A stretch of 32,713 nucleotides of DNA from Haplomitrium mnioides. Its lineage: Eukaryota; Marchantiophyta; Haplomitriopsida; Calobryales. The notes beneath the pieces were generated by a model. The model had not been told where the DNA came from and searched no databases. It saw only the letters and a program-made list of their open reading frames with translations. The stretch lies in assembly GCA_049999725.1 (NCBI GenBank), contig JBNGIS010030112.1:1-32713 (forward strand). Direction: 5' to 3'. A program made the translations under genes and the position numbers. The stretch's first letter is position 1. Each line of letters opens with the position of its first letter. Shown piece by piece: positions 18,545 through 27,189 of the stretch.

Positions 18545-19220
18545 GAATTGAGCTGCATTGAGTTTGATTTAAAGTCCAGAGCCAACCCTAGGGCCACAAG
18601 GACTGAGAGTACAAAGCGCACAAAAGTGCAGAAGGGTGCAAAATCCACAGTAGTAAGCTAAAAATTTTAAGGCTGAAAATAAGTTCAACAGGGACAAACC
18701 TGCTTGTGAGTCTATGGTCACTCACTCGTAACTAATCTCTATGTCCACTCTGTATGCTTCTGATATCCAAGCAGCATGAGTTCCTAGTTTCATAGTTCCT
18801 GGGGCAACAGGAGATGATGTGGTGTTCATCTTCTGTGACTTGGAGGTTGCACTCAAGGCACAGCAACTTCTCAGGTCGGATTTTGTTGTCAATCTTGGAC
18901 GATTTGGCTGTGTCACATCTCAGTCGATGGGATCCAGTTCTGTGATGGTGTAGACCAAATCGAGTGACATGTTACTCGTCAAGTATTGCTGGATTTTCGT
19001 TGAGGGAGTGTTGTTGACGAGCATGTTTTACTTGACAGTCTGGGATGACACACTGTAGGATTTCCATACGACCGTGAAGCCATATGTTGATAGATGGTCC
19101 ATAAGCACAGTCCCTGATTGTTTAGGAAGGCCTTCTATGTCCAGTCCCCATCTTTTGAGCCATTTCTGGCATTGACTGTACCAATTTGTCAGGTCTACAG
19201 GAGCTGCCTGACGAGATGGC
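18545..19220 (-). mobile_element. LINE-B 3' end: ORF2 C-terminus, 3'UTR, tail
   Basis: The minus strand reads LTNWYSQCQKWLKRWGLDI, LPKQSGTVLMDHLSTY, a frameshift, then RPEKLLCLECNLQV, EDEHHIISCCPRNYETR, and ELMLLGYQK. The 3'UTR follows and ends near 18545 with a TTCAAT-type tail. The ORF lacks about 40 codons between CCPRNYE and ELMLL that are present in the copy at 7012-7150. It joins an unassigned stretch at 19220. Confidence 0.75.
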
Positions 19221-19334
19221 GGACTCAGGTTCAGAAGCAACAAGTCATGTCTGCAATCACAAAGTCCGGGAGTACAACTAACCCAAATCCAAACCAAGAG
19301 GCTCAGCAACCCGGAAGAGAACAGGTTGAATCAT
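19221..19334 (+). other. Short unassigned open stretch
   Basis: The plus strand reads a Gln/Asn/Ser-rich frame ending GREQVESSN and a stop at 19342. It could be the end of a LINE ORF1, but there is no domain evidence. Confidence 0.25.
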
Positions 19335-19610
19335 CCAACTAAAATAGAATAGAACAGAAGAGAATAGAATTCGATTGAAGTCCAGAACCAGCCCAACGGC
19401 CAAAAGGACCAAAAGTACAATGCGCACAAGAATAGAATAGAATTTGATCAGAGACTCCAGAACCAAGCCAAAGGCAAGAACCAGCTCTGGGGCACAAGAG
19501 TGCGGAAAGATGCATAAAAACAAAGTAGCAGGCTAAAAATGTCAGAGCCAAATAATTAGTTGAGCGACAACAAACCTGGTTGTGAATCATATGTTCAATA
19601 TCTCGTCACA
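19335..19610 (-). mobile_element. LINE-B 3'UTR with micro-insertion
   Basis: This is the 3'UTR and tail of LINE-B on the minus strand. Relative to the copy at 6741-7150 it carries an extra 60 bp at 19432-19491, which is itself the LINE-B tail. It faces the plus-strand copy at 19611-19925. Confidence 0.75.
19424..19499 (-). mobile_element. 60-bp LINE-B tail insertion with 8-bp duplication
   Basis: GCACAAGA occurs at 19424-19431 and again at 19492-19499. The 60 bp between reads on the minus strand as CCAGAGCTGGTTCTT to CAAATTCTATTCTATT, the LINE-B 3' end. The copy at about 6862-6882 has the unoccupied site, with GCGCACAAGAGTGC intact. Confidence 0.75.
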
Positions 19611-19925
19611 ATCTCAAATATCATAATCAATGATGGCTGGCACTCTTCTTTCGGGAACTCATGCTACTTAGATCTCAAAAATAGGCAAATTAGACATAGA
19701 GACTAGTGGCGAGAGAGTGAGCATATGACTCACAAGCGGGTTTGTCCCCGCTCAACTGTTCTCAGTTATACATGGTTTAGCTTACTACTTTTATTTTTGC
19801 ACCCCTCCGTTCTATTCTATTCTATTCTATTCTATTCTATTCTTGTGCGCATTGTACCCTCAGTCCTTATGGCCCTAGGGCTGGCTCGGGACTTTAATCA
19901 AATTCTATTCTATTCTATTCTACAA
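19611..19925 (+). mobile_element. LINE-B 3' end, plus strand
   Basis: It begins with protein codons (WLALFFRELMLLRSQK then stop, about 19634-19682), followed by the 3'UTR, the GGCCCTAGGGCTGGCTC block and a TTCTA tail ending near 19921. It contains an internal (TTCTA)n run at 19810-19852 where other copies have CTGCACTC. With 19335-19610 it forms an inverted pair. Confidence 0.8.
19810..19852. repeat. (TTCTA)n microsatellite inside LINE-B 3'UTR
   Basis: About eight units of TTCTA replace a short unique sequence found in the other 3'UTR copies. Confidence 0.9.
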
Positions 19926-20042
19926 ATTCAATCGCCCATGATAGCCAACTTCTTCAGGACATGCATTCATGTTCCATCAAGAGTGGACGAGATGCATGTT
20001 AGATTCTGCGTTCAACTGGATACTATTGAGATTTCGAGCAGG
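19926..20042 (+). pseudogene. LINE-A ORF1 scrap
   Basis: CGCCCATGATAGCCAAC, then GCATTCATGTTCC and GATGCATGTTAGATTC match ORF1 at 29650-29750 (HVPSRVDEMHVRFCVQLDT codons). It ends against the truncated copia LTR. Confidence 0.7.
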
Positions 20043-20049
20043 CAAGAGT

Positions 20050-20266
20050 GTCTATGAAGTGAGTGCCCCTCACTTCTTTAAAAACTCACAAGGCTAACCT
20101 CCTTAGCCACACAAACTAAACTTAGCATTGATATCACAAGATTGAAATTAGGATTCGAAATTAGGTCAACCCTAAAACACAATACACAAACTGGCACATA
20201 ACCACGTTGCCATGTCAGCCTGGCCCATAGCCAGTAGACCTCCTAATTGAGCTCGATGTCTCAACA
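20050..20266 (-). repeat. Copia 3' LTR, truncated
   Basis: On the minus strand it starts TGTTGAGACATCGAGC, right after a polypurine tract CGAGGGGGAG (20267-20276). It runs through GTGGCTAAGGAGGTTAGCC and TTTTTAAAGAAGTGAGGGGC and stops near CACTCTTGCC. Comparison with 16274-16604 shows that about 110 bp (R/U5) are missing. Confidence 0.8.
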
Positions 20267-21753
20267 CTCCCCCTCGAGCTCAACGCATGTACTCCAAGTC
20301 GATCTCTGAATTTACGCAGCTTCTCTGTGCCCAAAGACTTGGTTAAAATATCAGCCACCTGATCCTCGGTGCTGACATATTTCAGATCAACCATCCTTGC
20401 CAATACTTTCTCCCTCACATGGTGATACTGCACCTCAATGTGCATTGAGCATGCATGAAAAACTGGATTGTTAGCCACCTGGATACTGCTTATATTGTCA
20501 CAGTAAACCTCCACTGGTCTATTCACACTAACTCCCAAACCATGCAGGAGTTTAAGTTGCCATGCCACCTTGCATGTAGCCATGGCTGCACCTCTGTCCT
20601 CAGCCTCTGTGCTTGAGAGCGCAACTGTTGGTTGCTTCTTGCTGCTCCACACTATCCCAGCGCTACCAAATGACAATACAAACCCACTTGTTGATCTTCG
20701 ATCACCTGCACTGCCTGCCCAATCTGCATCTGTAAAACCAGAAATATGGAACTTCTTACCACTCTCATAGAACAGGCCATATTGAACTGTTGACTCCCTA
20801 AACTGAAGAATACGACGCACTGCATCAAGGTGCGACTTCCGTGGACTTTGCATAAATTGACTTACCAAACCTACAGCATAACTCAGATCTGGTCTTGTGA
20901 TGGTGAGATAAATCAGACTCTGAACCATCAGTCTGTAACTGGTGGGATTTTCCACCAACTGTCCTTCGTGATTACTCAGCTTAGAATTATGATCGAAAGG
21001 AGTTGCAATTGGTTTGCAACCTGTCATCCCATACTTGGACAGCATGTCCAACGCATATTGCCTTTGTATCATCCAGATACCCTTCTCGGATTCAATCATT
21101 TCAATGCCAAGAAAATATCTCAGCTCTCCAAGATCCTTCATCTCAAACTTTCGTTGCATTAACAGTTTTACCTCTGTTATGTCCTGTACACTATCTCCAG
21201 TCATAATGAGATCATCCACATAACTGAGTATAAGCATGGTACCTTTCTCTGTTTTTCTGATGTACAGTGAATAATCTGCATCAGAAACATTAAACCCCAC
21301 TGTCACAAGATATTCACCTATCTTATTGGACCATGCACGTGGCGCTTGCTTTAACCCATACAATGCCTTCTTAAATCTGCAAATATGATTTGGATTCTCC
21401 AAATCAACAAATCCTGGTGGCTGTTTCATATAAACCTCTTCTTCTAATTCCCCATGCAAAAATGCATTATTTACATCCATTTGATGTAAGGACCATTGTT
21501 CTGCTGCAGCCAATGCAATGCCTGCTCTAATGGTTGTCATTCTTGCCACCGGACTGAATGTTCCTTCATAATCTATGCCCTGGGTTTGTGCATACCCTTT
21601 GGCAACCAACCTTGCTTTGAAACTGCTTATGCTCCCATCTTCATGTCTCTTTAACTTGTAAACCCACTTCCATCCAATGGCTTTCTTCTCTTTGGGTAAA
21701 GTAACCAAATCCCTTGTTTGATTTCTATGAAGAGCAACCATCTCTTCAACCAT
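20215..21753 (-). CDS. pol: Copia pol: reverse transcriptase and RNase H (512 codons, intact frame)
   Basis: The frame covers RVT_2 then RNase H of a Ty1/copia polyprotein. It shows WKWVYKLKRHEDGS, KARLVAKGYAQTQGIDY, FSPVARMTTIR, QMDVNNAFLHGELEEEVYM, FKKALYGLKQAPRAW, the catalytic YVDD (codons at 21211-21222), LGELRYFLGIE, and TRPDLSYAVGLVSQFM. RNase H follows with TDADWAGSAGDRRSTSG, SSTEAEDRGAAMA, YCDN and ADILTKSL. The first Met (21753) is not a true start. A TAA about 40 bp upstream cuts the polyprotein, and homologous codons (DDAVGDETWESP) lie before the Met. STEAED has Asp where Tyr is usual. The stop lies inside the 3' LTR. RT and RNase H make the cDNA in the particle. This part is open, but the upstream gag, protease and integrase are not. 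Confidence 0.92.
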   Translation of the reverse strand: MVEEMVALHRNQTRDLVTLPKEKKAIGWKWVYKLKRHEDGSISSFKARLVAKGYAQTQGIDYEGTFSPVARMTTIRAGIALAAAEQWSLHQMDVNNAFLHGELEEEVYMKQPPGFVDLENPNHICRFKKALYGLKQAPRAWSNKIGEYLVTVGFNVSDADYSLYIRKTEKGTMLILSYVDDLIMTGDSVQDITEVKLLMQRKFEMKDLGELRYFLGIEMIESEKGIWMIQRQYALDMLSKYGMTGCKPIATPFDHNSKLSNHEGQLVENPTSYRLMVQSLIYLTITRPDLSYAVGLVSQFMQSPRKSHLDAVRRILQFRESTVQYGLFYESGKKFHISGFTDADWAGSAGDRRSTSGFVLSFGSAGIVWSSKKQPTVALSSTEAEDRGAAMATCKVAWQLKLLHGLGVSVNRPVEVYCDNISSIQVANNPVFHACSMHIEVQYHHVREKVLARMVDLKYVSTEDQVADILTKSLGTEKLRKFRDRLGVHALSSRGSVETSSSIRRSTGYGPG

Positions 21754-22320
21754 AGGAGACTCCCATGTTTCATCACCGACAGCATCATCAAATGATTACA
21801 GTGACAGGTTCTTTCTCCGTGATTACCTGCACCATATATGCATGATGAGATGCAGTGAATCCCTTAATACCCCATCTGTCATAGGGTATTTCACTCTTTC
21901 ACTTCTGCACACAGGTACACCTTGCACTTTATGTTCCAACTGTCTTGAACCTGGCGTTGTAACTGAAGGCAATCCTAGATCTTCATCAATACTCTGGTTC
22001 AATGCCATAGGATTCATCATCAGACCTCCCTGCTGTAATGTCTGCAACACTTTCCTGTGTTGTATTAGTTGAAGCTCGTTGCTCCAGAATACTACGCAGC
22101 CTTNNNNNNNNNNGTGTTGTATTAGTTGAAGCTCGTTGCTCCAGAATACTACGCAGCCTTCCTTGCCATGGACTGCTGCTGCTGCCACTACTTCCACTCT
22201 GTGTTTGGTGACTCTGTTGTGTCACAACCTGTTTTCCTTTGACATCAACTGTGTCATCCTCAATTTTTGAACCATACCAAATACTTCACTCATCAAAGAC
22301 CACGCCTCTACTTACCCTTA
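21754..22320 (-). pseudogene. pol: Copia pol: integrase C-terminal and linker region, broken
   Basis: Low-conservation linker between integrase and RT. Frames show GLPSVTTPGSRQLEHKV and VCRSERVKYP, typical of a copia linker just before the RT. A small gap (22103-22112) sits inside, with the same 47 bp on each side, which distorts the frame. Confidence 0.6.
22056..22159. other. Assembly gap (10 N) flanked by identical 47-bp copies
   Basis: N run at 22103-22112. The 47 bp before it (22056-22102) and after it (22113-22159) are identical, starting GTGTTGTATTAG and ending GCAGCCTT. This looks like an unmerged overlap between contigs rather than a real duplication. Confidence 0.9.
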
Positions 22321-22324
22321 GCAT

Positions 22325-22920
22325 TCATGTAGTAGGACAAAAACATCTGTAGCCTTTCTGCTCCTGAGAACATCCAATGAATACACATTTCCCAGCTTTC
22401 AGATCCGATTTGCTGCGTGTTTCTGCTGGTACATGTACATATGAAATGCTGCCATACACTTTCAGATGTGAAATATCTGGACGTCTTCCTGTGAACTTCT
22501 CCTCTGGTGTCATTCCATGAACCAATGGCGTAGTACGATTCATAATGTAGACAGCTGTTGATACTGCCTCTGCCCAATAATAATGACGCATATTCGTCTC
22601 ATTCATTAAGGCACATGCCACGTCTTCTATATGCCTATTTTTCCTTTCAGCAACCCCATTCTGTTGGGGTGTATATCTGCAGGTCTGCTGCCTCTTAATA
22701 CCTGCCTTCAACAGATACTAACTGAGTTCTGTGGAGAAATATTCCCCACCTTCATCAGACCTCAAACACTTTATTGGCTGTCCTTTCTCCTTTACAACCA
22801 TTGCTCAGAAGTTCTTGAAGTGATCAAACACTTCACTCTTCTGCTTCATAAAACACACCCATATTTTCCGTGAACAGTCATCAATAAATGTCACATAATA
22901 TGTCCAATGGACTGAGTGTA
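22325..22920 (-). pseudogene. pol: Copia integrase core, with stops
   Basis: The integrase inserts cDNA into chromosomes. The minus strand shows the DDE triad region: FIDDCSRKIWV (first D, near 22883), LRSDEGGEYFS (second D, near 22757) and PQQNGVAERKNR (E, near 22655), then YWAEAVSTAVYIMNR and HLKVYGSISYVHVP. In-frame stops occur near 22810 (after HFKNF) and 22722 (after STELS), so it is not functional. The GKCVFIGCS block follows, then a stop at 22325. Confidence 0.85.
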
Positions 22921-23277
22921 TCAACTCAAGTGGCCTGCGTGCCACATATGCATCATGAGGAATGGCTTCCTTGACTGATTACCGAATTGGCAAGCTTCAC
23001 AAACCTTCTGCATTCCTTCCACTTTAAACCTGGGCAGCCCATTGACTACTCCTGAACTCTGCATGCTTCTCAATCTATGTATGTTGACATGCCCAACACA
23101 CTTATGCCAAATCTCTATATCTGATACAACTCGTGTACCATGTGCAAACATGGCCCCTGTCACTTCAGGCATGCTTACATCTAGTGTAAACATTCTTCCA
23201 GTTCTACTTCCTTTTGTAATGAGGTCACAATTGTTTCCCCAGTCCTCAATAAACACACCTGTAGGATTAAATCTCAC
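22921..23277 (-). pseudogene. pol: Copia GAG-pre-integrase / zinc-binding N-terminus of integrase
   Basis: The frame reads TGRMFTLDV, then WHKCVGHVNIHRLRSM and VCEACQFGNQSRKPF: an HxxxH...CxxC zinc-binding module (GAG_pre-integrs). WHKxxGHxN is the usual form. A frame break near 22960-22985 separates it from the integrase core. Confidence 0.85.
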
Positions 23278-23312
23278 CTACATGTTCTGCTCAACACATC
23301 GTCCAACTGAAA

Positions 23313-23720
23313 TCAAGTTCTTCTGAATAATGGGAACATGCAAAACATCAGACAAACACTTTGTTTACCATTCTCTATCACAATAGGTATGCTCCCAATC
23401 TGGTGAATGGGGTGCATAGTTGAATCTCCTTTCTCAACATATCCAGGTGTACTCTGATCTCTGGTTTCTTCAAACCATTCTCTGTGACTGGTCAGGTGGT
23501 TTGAGCACGCAGAATCTATAAACCATTTGTCATTGTCATTCTTCTTTTCATGCATGACAGATGAGTACCCATGTTGCATAATAAGTAATGTCTCATTATT
23601 TGCCTTGCTGGAACCTGCATATTTCCCTTGAACTCTTGTCTTCCTCAAATCACTCTGTTTCTTATAACAGTCTTTCACCATCTGGCCTGACTTGCCACAA
23701 TAAAAACAATCTGATCCTTG
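23313..23720 (-). pseudogene. Copia gag knuckle and protease
   Basis: The knuckle at about 23668-23709 reads CFYCGKSGQMVKDC, with Gln in place of the metal-binding His. The protease follows: KWFIDSACSNHLT (codons near 23503-23530). The active site is DSA where DSG or DTG is expected, so catalysis is likely impaired. VEKGDSTMHPIHQIGSI fits the next protease block. The frame ends at 23313. Confidence 0.8.
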
Positions 23721-23990
23721 ATTCTGATATTGACCTCTGCGTCTTCGATTACTCCCCCTGCCTCTAAATTTCCTCTGTTCTTTGTAGTGTGTTGCAGATG
23801 CTACATAGATCTGCCTTCATTGGATTTTAGTTTGGTGGTCAAGTCCTCCACTACTTTCCACAATGTCTTCACTTCCACTTTAATCGAATTCTATTCTATT
23901 CTATTCTATTCCACTTTGAGGCCTCATAGTGTTTTCACTTCATGTTGAAGGCTAAGAATTGAACTCCAAAGGTTCGTCTGATTGCTGGCA
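23721..23990 (-). pseudogene. gag: Copia gag, C-terminal basic region, truncated
   Basis: The minus strand reads QRKFRGRGSNRRRRGQYQ before the knuckle and earlier SxxLRPQSGSEDIVESSGGL-like codons. It is interrupted by a 27-bp LINE-B tail at 23882-23908. Homology stops near 23990; the N-terminal gag, leader and 5' LTR are missing. Confidence 0.6.
23873..23917 (+). mobile_element. 27-bp LINE-B tail insertion with 9-bp duplication
   Basis: TTCCACTTT occurs at 23873-23881 and 23909-23917. The 27 bp between read AATCGAATTCTATTC and then TTCTA units, the very end of LINE-B (compare 19894-19921). Removing the insert and one repeat restores ordinary copia gag sequence. Confidence 0.8.
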
Positions 23991-24434
23991 GGAGGAGGCG
24001 AAGAGGGAGGACTGTAATAAGAAAGCCAAGAAAATTTTTTTTTAAACAAAAATAAAAACGAACTAACTAGCTGACTAGGGGAGAAGTGCGATGATCTGCA
24101 TATCGTTTGTCAAGCACTTGCCATAGACCTTCAAGCAGCATTATGAGTAGTATTGACAGCCAACAACTACTTTACCACAGAGTTCATCAGTTCCCAGGAG
24201 TGGATTTGTAAGTTATGGCAGAGGCAAAACTAAAGTCCTACGTTTATGTCACTTTTCGTGAAAAGGTGGCAAAACATAGACATAATGTTGACTAGCACTG
24301 CCCTCTCAACTAATTACAACCAAAAAAAACAAAAAACAAAAAACAAAACCTGGGATGAAAGAGAAAATAGGAAAGAGAGGAGGAAAATAAAGGGAGAATA
24401 GAATAGGAGGAGATGTTAGTTGACTAGAAAAATT
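23991..24434. other. Unassigned low-complexity stretch
   Basis: Contains A/T-rich runs (24022-24060, 24322-24350 AAACAAAAAAC) and a purine-rich tract (24355-24410). No gene seen. Confidence 0.4.
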
Positions 24435-24595
24435 AGACCGTGAAGTAGTGTGTTGACAGACGATCCATGAGCACAGTTCCTGATTGTTTAGGAAGATCCT
24501 CTATACCCAGCCCCCTTCTTTTCAGCCATTTCTGGCCTTGATTGTACCAATTGGTGGAATGCTGAGGCTGCCTAACGAGATGCCTCCATAGCCCA
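24435..24595 (-). pseudogene. LINE-B ORF2 scrap
   Basis: The minus strand reads TNWYNQGQKWLKRRGLGI and LPKQSGTVLMDRLSTHYF, then a stop. It matches 8280-8430 and 19080-19200. Confidence 0.75.
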
Positions 24596-24597
24596 CC

Positions 24598-24660
24598 AAA
24601 AGAAAACAACTTTATTTACTATCAAGCTTCAAAGGAACAACCCAGCCAGCAATCATGCTT
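24598..24660 (-). repeat. LINE-A 3'UTR end
   Basis: AAACAACTTTATTTACTATC and AGCAATCATGC match the reverse of the LINE-A 3'UTR end. It is truncated after about 60 bp. Confidence 0.65.
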
Positions 24661-24744
24661 CAGTCACATTGCAAGGGTGAAAGACGGGCTGCAGGTCTCA
24701 GAACCGTATATAGTCCTAGGAATGACAAGGGTGTGAAATAGGTC

Positions 24745-24885
24745 AGACGAAATTCTAGAAAAAGGTACCATTCTCTTGGAAAGGTCTTCAGAGGATGATT
24801 TACTGCATCATAGTGTAATCCGCTTTAGGCTTTCTATGGAACCAGGGATTTGAAGATGTATCAGGCTATTAACTAAAGGGACTAG
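24745..24885 (+). repeat. Dispersed repeat, pair with 28486-28612
   Basis: TCTTGGAAAGGTCTTCAGAGG, CATAGTGTAATCC and ACCAGGGATTTGAAGATG are shared. In both copies one frame reads SLEMF-like, then LSMEPGI. It is probably part of a LINE 5' half, but no domain confirms this. Confidence 0.55.
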
Positions 24886-24924
24886 AGTGTCTGAAGTGTC
24901 CTTTGACTAAAGATGTTGACAATA

Positions 24925-24992
24925 TTTTGGATTGACAGCCTAGGCCTAATGATCTACCTTAGGAGGACTTGTGATAGATTCTATTGGCAGGT
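24925..24992 (+). repeat. LINE-C 3' segment
   Basis: ATTGACAGCCTAGGCC and ACTTGTGATAGATTCTATTG match 16698-16765. Confidence 0.5.
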
Positions 24993-25121
24993 AGATAAAA
25001 TTATACAGTTGTTTCTCAATGTACTGACTTCTAACATCCTACAAATCATGCTAAGACTACTAAACTGATAGTATTTTCATCAGACAACTGATAAGGCAAA
25101 GTAGTACGCAACAGCAAGTAC

Positions 25122-25191
25122 CTGAAGATTAAACACAACCTTTGATAGTACTTGCACCATGCCGAGCACCAACTTACTATTTGTTGGCGTC
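25122..25191 (-). CDS. Possible small host exon
   Basis: 70 bp on the minus strand from an acceptor (GATGTTTAG|GACGCC) to a donor (CTTCAG|GTACTT). It reads TPTNSKLVLGMVQVLSKVVF and NLQ. The region 25.0-25.5 kb is not recognisably repetitive. A second open stretch on the same strand (about 25265-25400) reads MQQEFVLSHMDAEFFEDRKR. No family recognised. Confidence 0.28.
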
Positions 25192-25532
25192 CTAAACATC
25201 ATTGCATAAACAAAAGTCAAGGAATTTATTATTAAAAAAAACTCAAAAATGTAAACTAAGAATTCGATACTGTTTAAAAAGGAAACCACAGTTGCTTATT
25301 TGAAGTCTGAACAGTTCCCAAATAGGGTCAAACAAAATAATCCGTCTCTTTCTATCTTCAAAGAATTCCGCATCCATATGGCTCAAAACAAACTCTTGCT
25401 GCATCTAGTGTTTGACAAATGCACCTGGCAAATATTGTCTATAAATTCTATCCGGAATCCCGAAGCAGAAAAAAAAATTTAACCAGCATATCCAAATTAA
25501 CATTCATATTCAAATGATGAAGCACCTTTATT

Positions 25533-26475
25533 AGTTATGAAGTTGTGGAGAGCAACACTAATCAACTCTCAAGCATCAGCTTGCGACATCATTCATTTCA
25601 CTTTAGTTTGATCTTGTGAAGCAAACATCCAAGAGCAAAGCTCCCAGAGAGGTCTGCTGAAAGGTTAGTGATTGGGTCCTTCTGCACCCTGAACATAGCA
25701 CATGAAGCGCATCACTGGTGACTACTTGGATGCAGAACATCCGCTAAAGTCACTGAATATATTAGTTATGAAGTTGTGGAGAGCAAAACTAACCACAACA
25801 ACAATTAAATGGAAGCTGCAATAGTCTAGGAAAAACCTACACATATCACAACTGTGCACGCATAGAGTGCAGCCTTGACAATGTGGTGTCAGACACAAAG
25901 CTTCAGACTATTCAGCTGAGCTCATCATGTGTAGCAGTGACAAGCTGCCACAACTTCCTGCTGGTTTCGTCAGTTCCCGACAGCAGGTCTTCATCAATCA
26001 TCGTACTGACTTTCTACCACTTTCCGGAAGTAATGGGAAAACTCAGTCATGATGATGCCTAGCACTCCACCAAGAATCCAGCCAATCAAAATCTGTCAAC
26101 TCTCAAGCATCAGCTTGCGACATCATTCATTTCATTTTAGTTTGATCTTGTGAAGCAAACATACAAGAGAAAAACTCTCAGAGAGGTCTGCTGAAAGATT
26201 AGTGATTGGGGCCTTCTGCACCCTGAACATAGCACATGAAGTGCATCACTGGTGACTACTTGNNNNNNNNNNNNNNNNNNNNNNNNNNNNNNNNNNNNNN
26301 NNNNNNNNNNNNNNNNNNNNNNNNNNNNNNNNNNNNNNNNNNNNNNNNNNNNNNNNNNNNNNGTCATGATGATGCCTAGCACTCCACCAAGAATCCAACT
26401 AATCAAAATCTGTCAACTCTCAAGCATCAGCTTGCGACATCATTCATTTCACTTTAGTTTGATGAAGCATCTTTG
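25533..26475 (-). repeat. Tandem REP-530 units with gap
   Basis: Unit 0 (25533-25763) is internally deleted. Unit 1 starts at 25764 and runs into the gap. A further unit is visible after the gap (26363-26475). Each unit combines the ~315-bp part (AGTTATGAAGTTGTGG to CACTCCACCAAGAATCC) with a ~215-bp part (CTGTCAACTCTCAAGC to AAGTCACTGAATA). On the minus strand the unit contains an acceptor-like TTGACAG followed by the frame ILIGWILGGVLGIIMTEFS, RKVVESQYDD and a stop. Confidence 0.75.
26263..26362. other. Assembly gap (100 N)
   Basis: It lies within the tandem REP-530 array. A round 100 is often a placeholder, so true unit number here is unknown. Confidence 0.95.
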
Positions 26476-26584
26476 TAAACATATGGAGCATGATTGGTCA
26501 TTTGTGGAAAATAGAGATAATGCAAAATGTAAAAGCTATAGAGTTACCCACATATCATATGTTTGAAAAAGAAGACACAGCATT

Positions 26585-26710
26585 TTAGCGTCCATACAAA
26601 ACCCCTGCATTGACCACCATGAGCAAACTAATAATCAAATTCCCATGATATGCAACATCAGTCACCAACAGTCCACACTTTTTAAAATTGAACAGAAGAC
26701 CCATTACCCA
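26585..26710 (-). CDS. Possible terminal host exon
   Basis: 126 bp on the minus strand after an acceptor (TGTACATTTCAG|TGGGTA). It reads WVMGLLFNFKKCGLLVTD, VAYHGNLIISLLMVVNAG, VLYGR and a TAA: 41 codons, hydrophobic in the second half. No family recognised. Chance cannot be excluded at this length. Confidence 0.25.
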   Translation of the reverse strand, partial: WVMGLLFNFKKCGLLVTDVAYHGNLIISLLMVVNAGVLYGR

Positions 26711-27189
26711 CTGAAATGTACATCAATTTATCAAGGGATGGAGAGTATTCAGTGTCTGGCATAAAATAGAATACCAAATAGATGATACATCAGGTCATTC
26801 TCAATAATTGATAATCACTGGTTTCAGTCTACTGCACTTCAGCATAACTTCCAATTTAAACTGGGACACCACTGATTGCCCCACTGGGATCCGAAGTGTT
26901 CTACTGAGGACTGCAGAGGACATTGCATCTCTCCCTCAAATCTCGTAATCCAGAAGGCATAGAAACATGATGTGGTGTTCATTTTCGATGAAATTTAGTA
27001 GCTTACCACCAACTTCCTCAGATAAACATTATTCCCCACTTTGGACCAGTTCCCAGTCACATGAGACTAAAAGGAATTCCACAGAAATTCAAGGGAATAA
27101 GGTCAATGAACATACAAGACTAAGAAACTGCAAAAAACAAAAAGTAAACACCACAAGGTTGCTGATGTTGATATGGGGTAGGAGAGGAC
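26711..27189. other. Unassigned stretch
   Basis: No convincing gene. A 78-codon plus-strand frame (26967-27203) has no recognisable motif. Confidence 0.3.

Noticed and set aside
19700-19760. tRNA-derived head of a SINE in the LINE-B 3'UTR
   Set aside because: There are two stem-loops (GTGAG/CTCAC with a 7-nt loop, and AGCGGG/CCCGCT with GGTTTGTCC), but spacing to a box A is wrong and protein codons lie directly upstream on the same strand.
20570-21223. Several plus-strand frames opposite copia pol
   Set aside because: They are antisense shadows of the intact minus-strand RT/RNase H frame.
26263-26362. CRISPR-like array in the tandem repeats
   Set aside because: Unit length is about 530 bp with no short spacer pattern, and the genome is plant-like.
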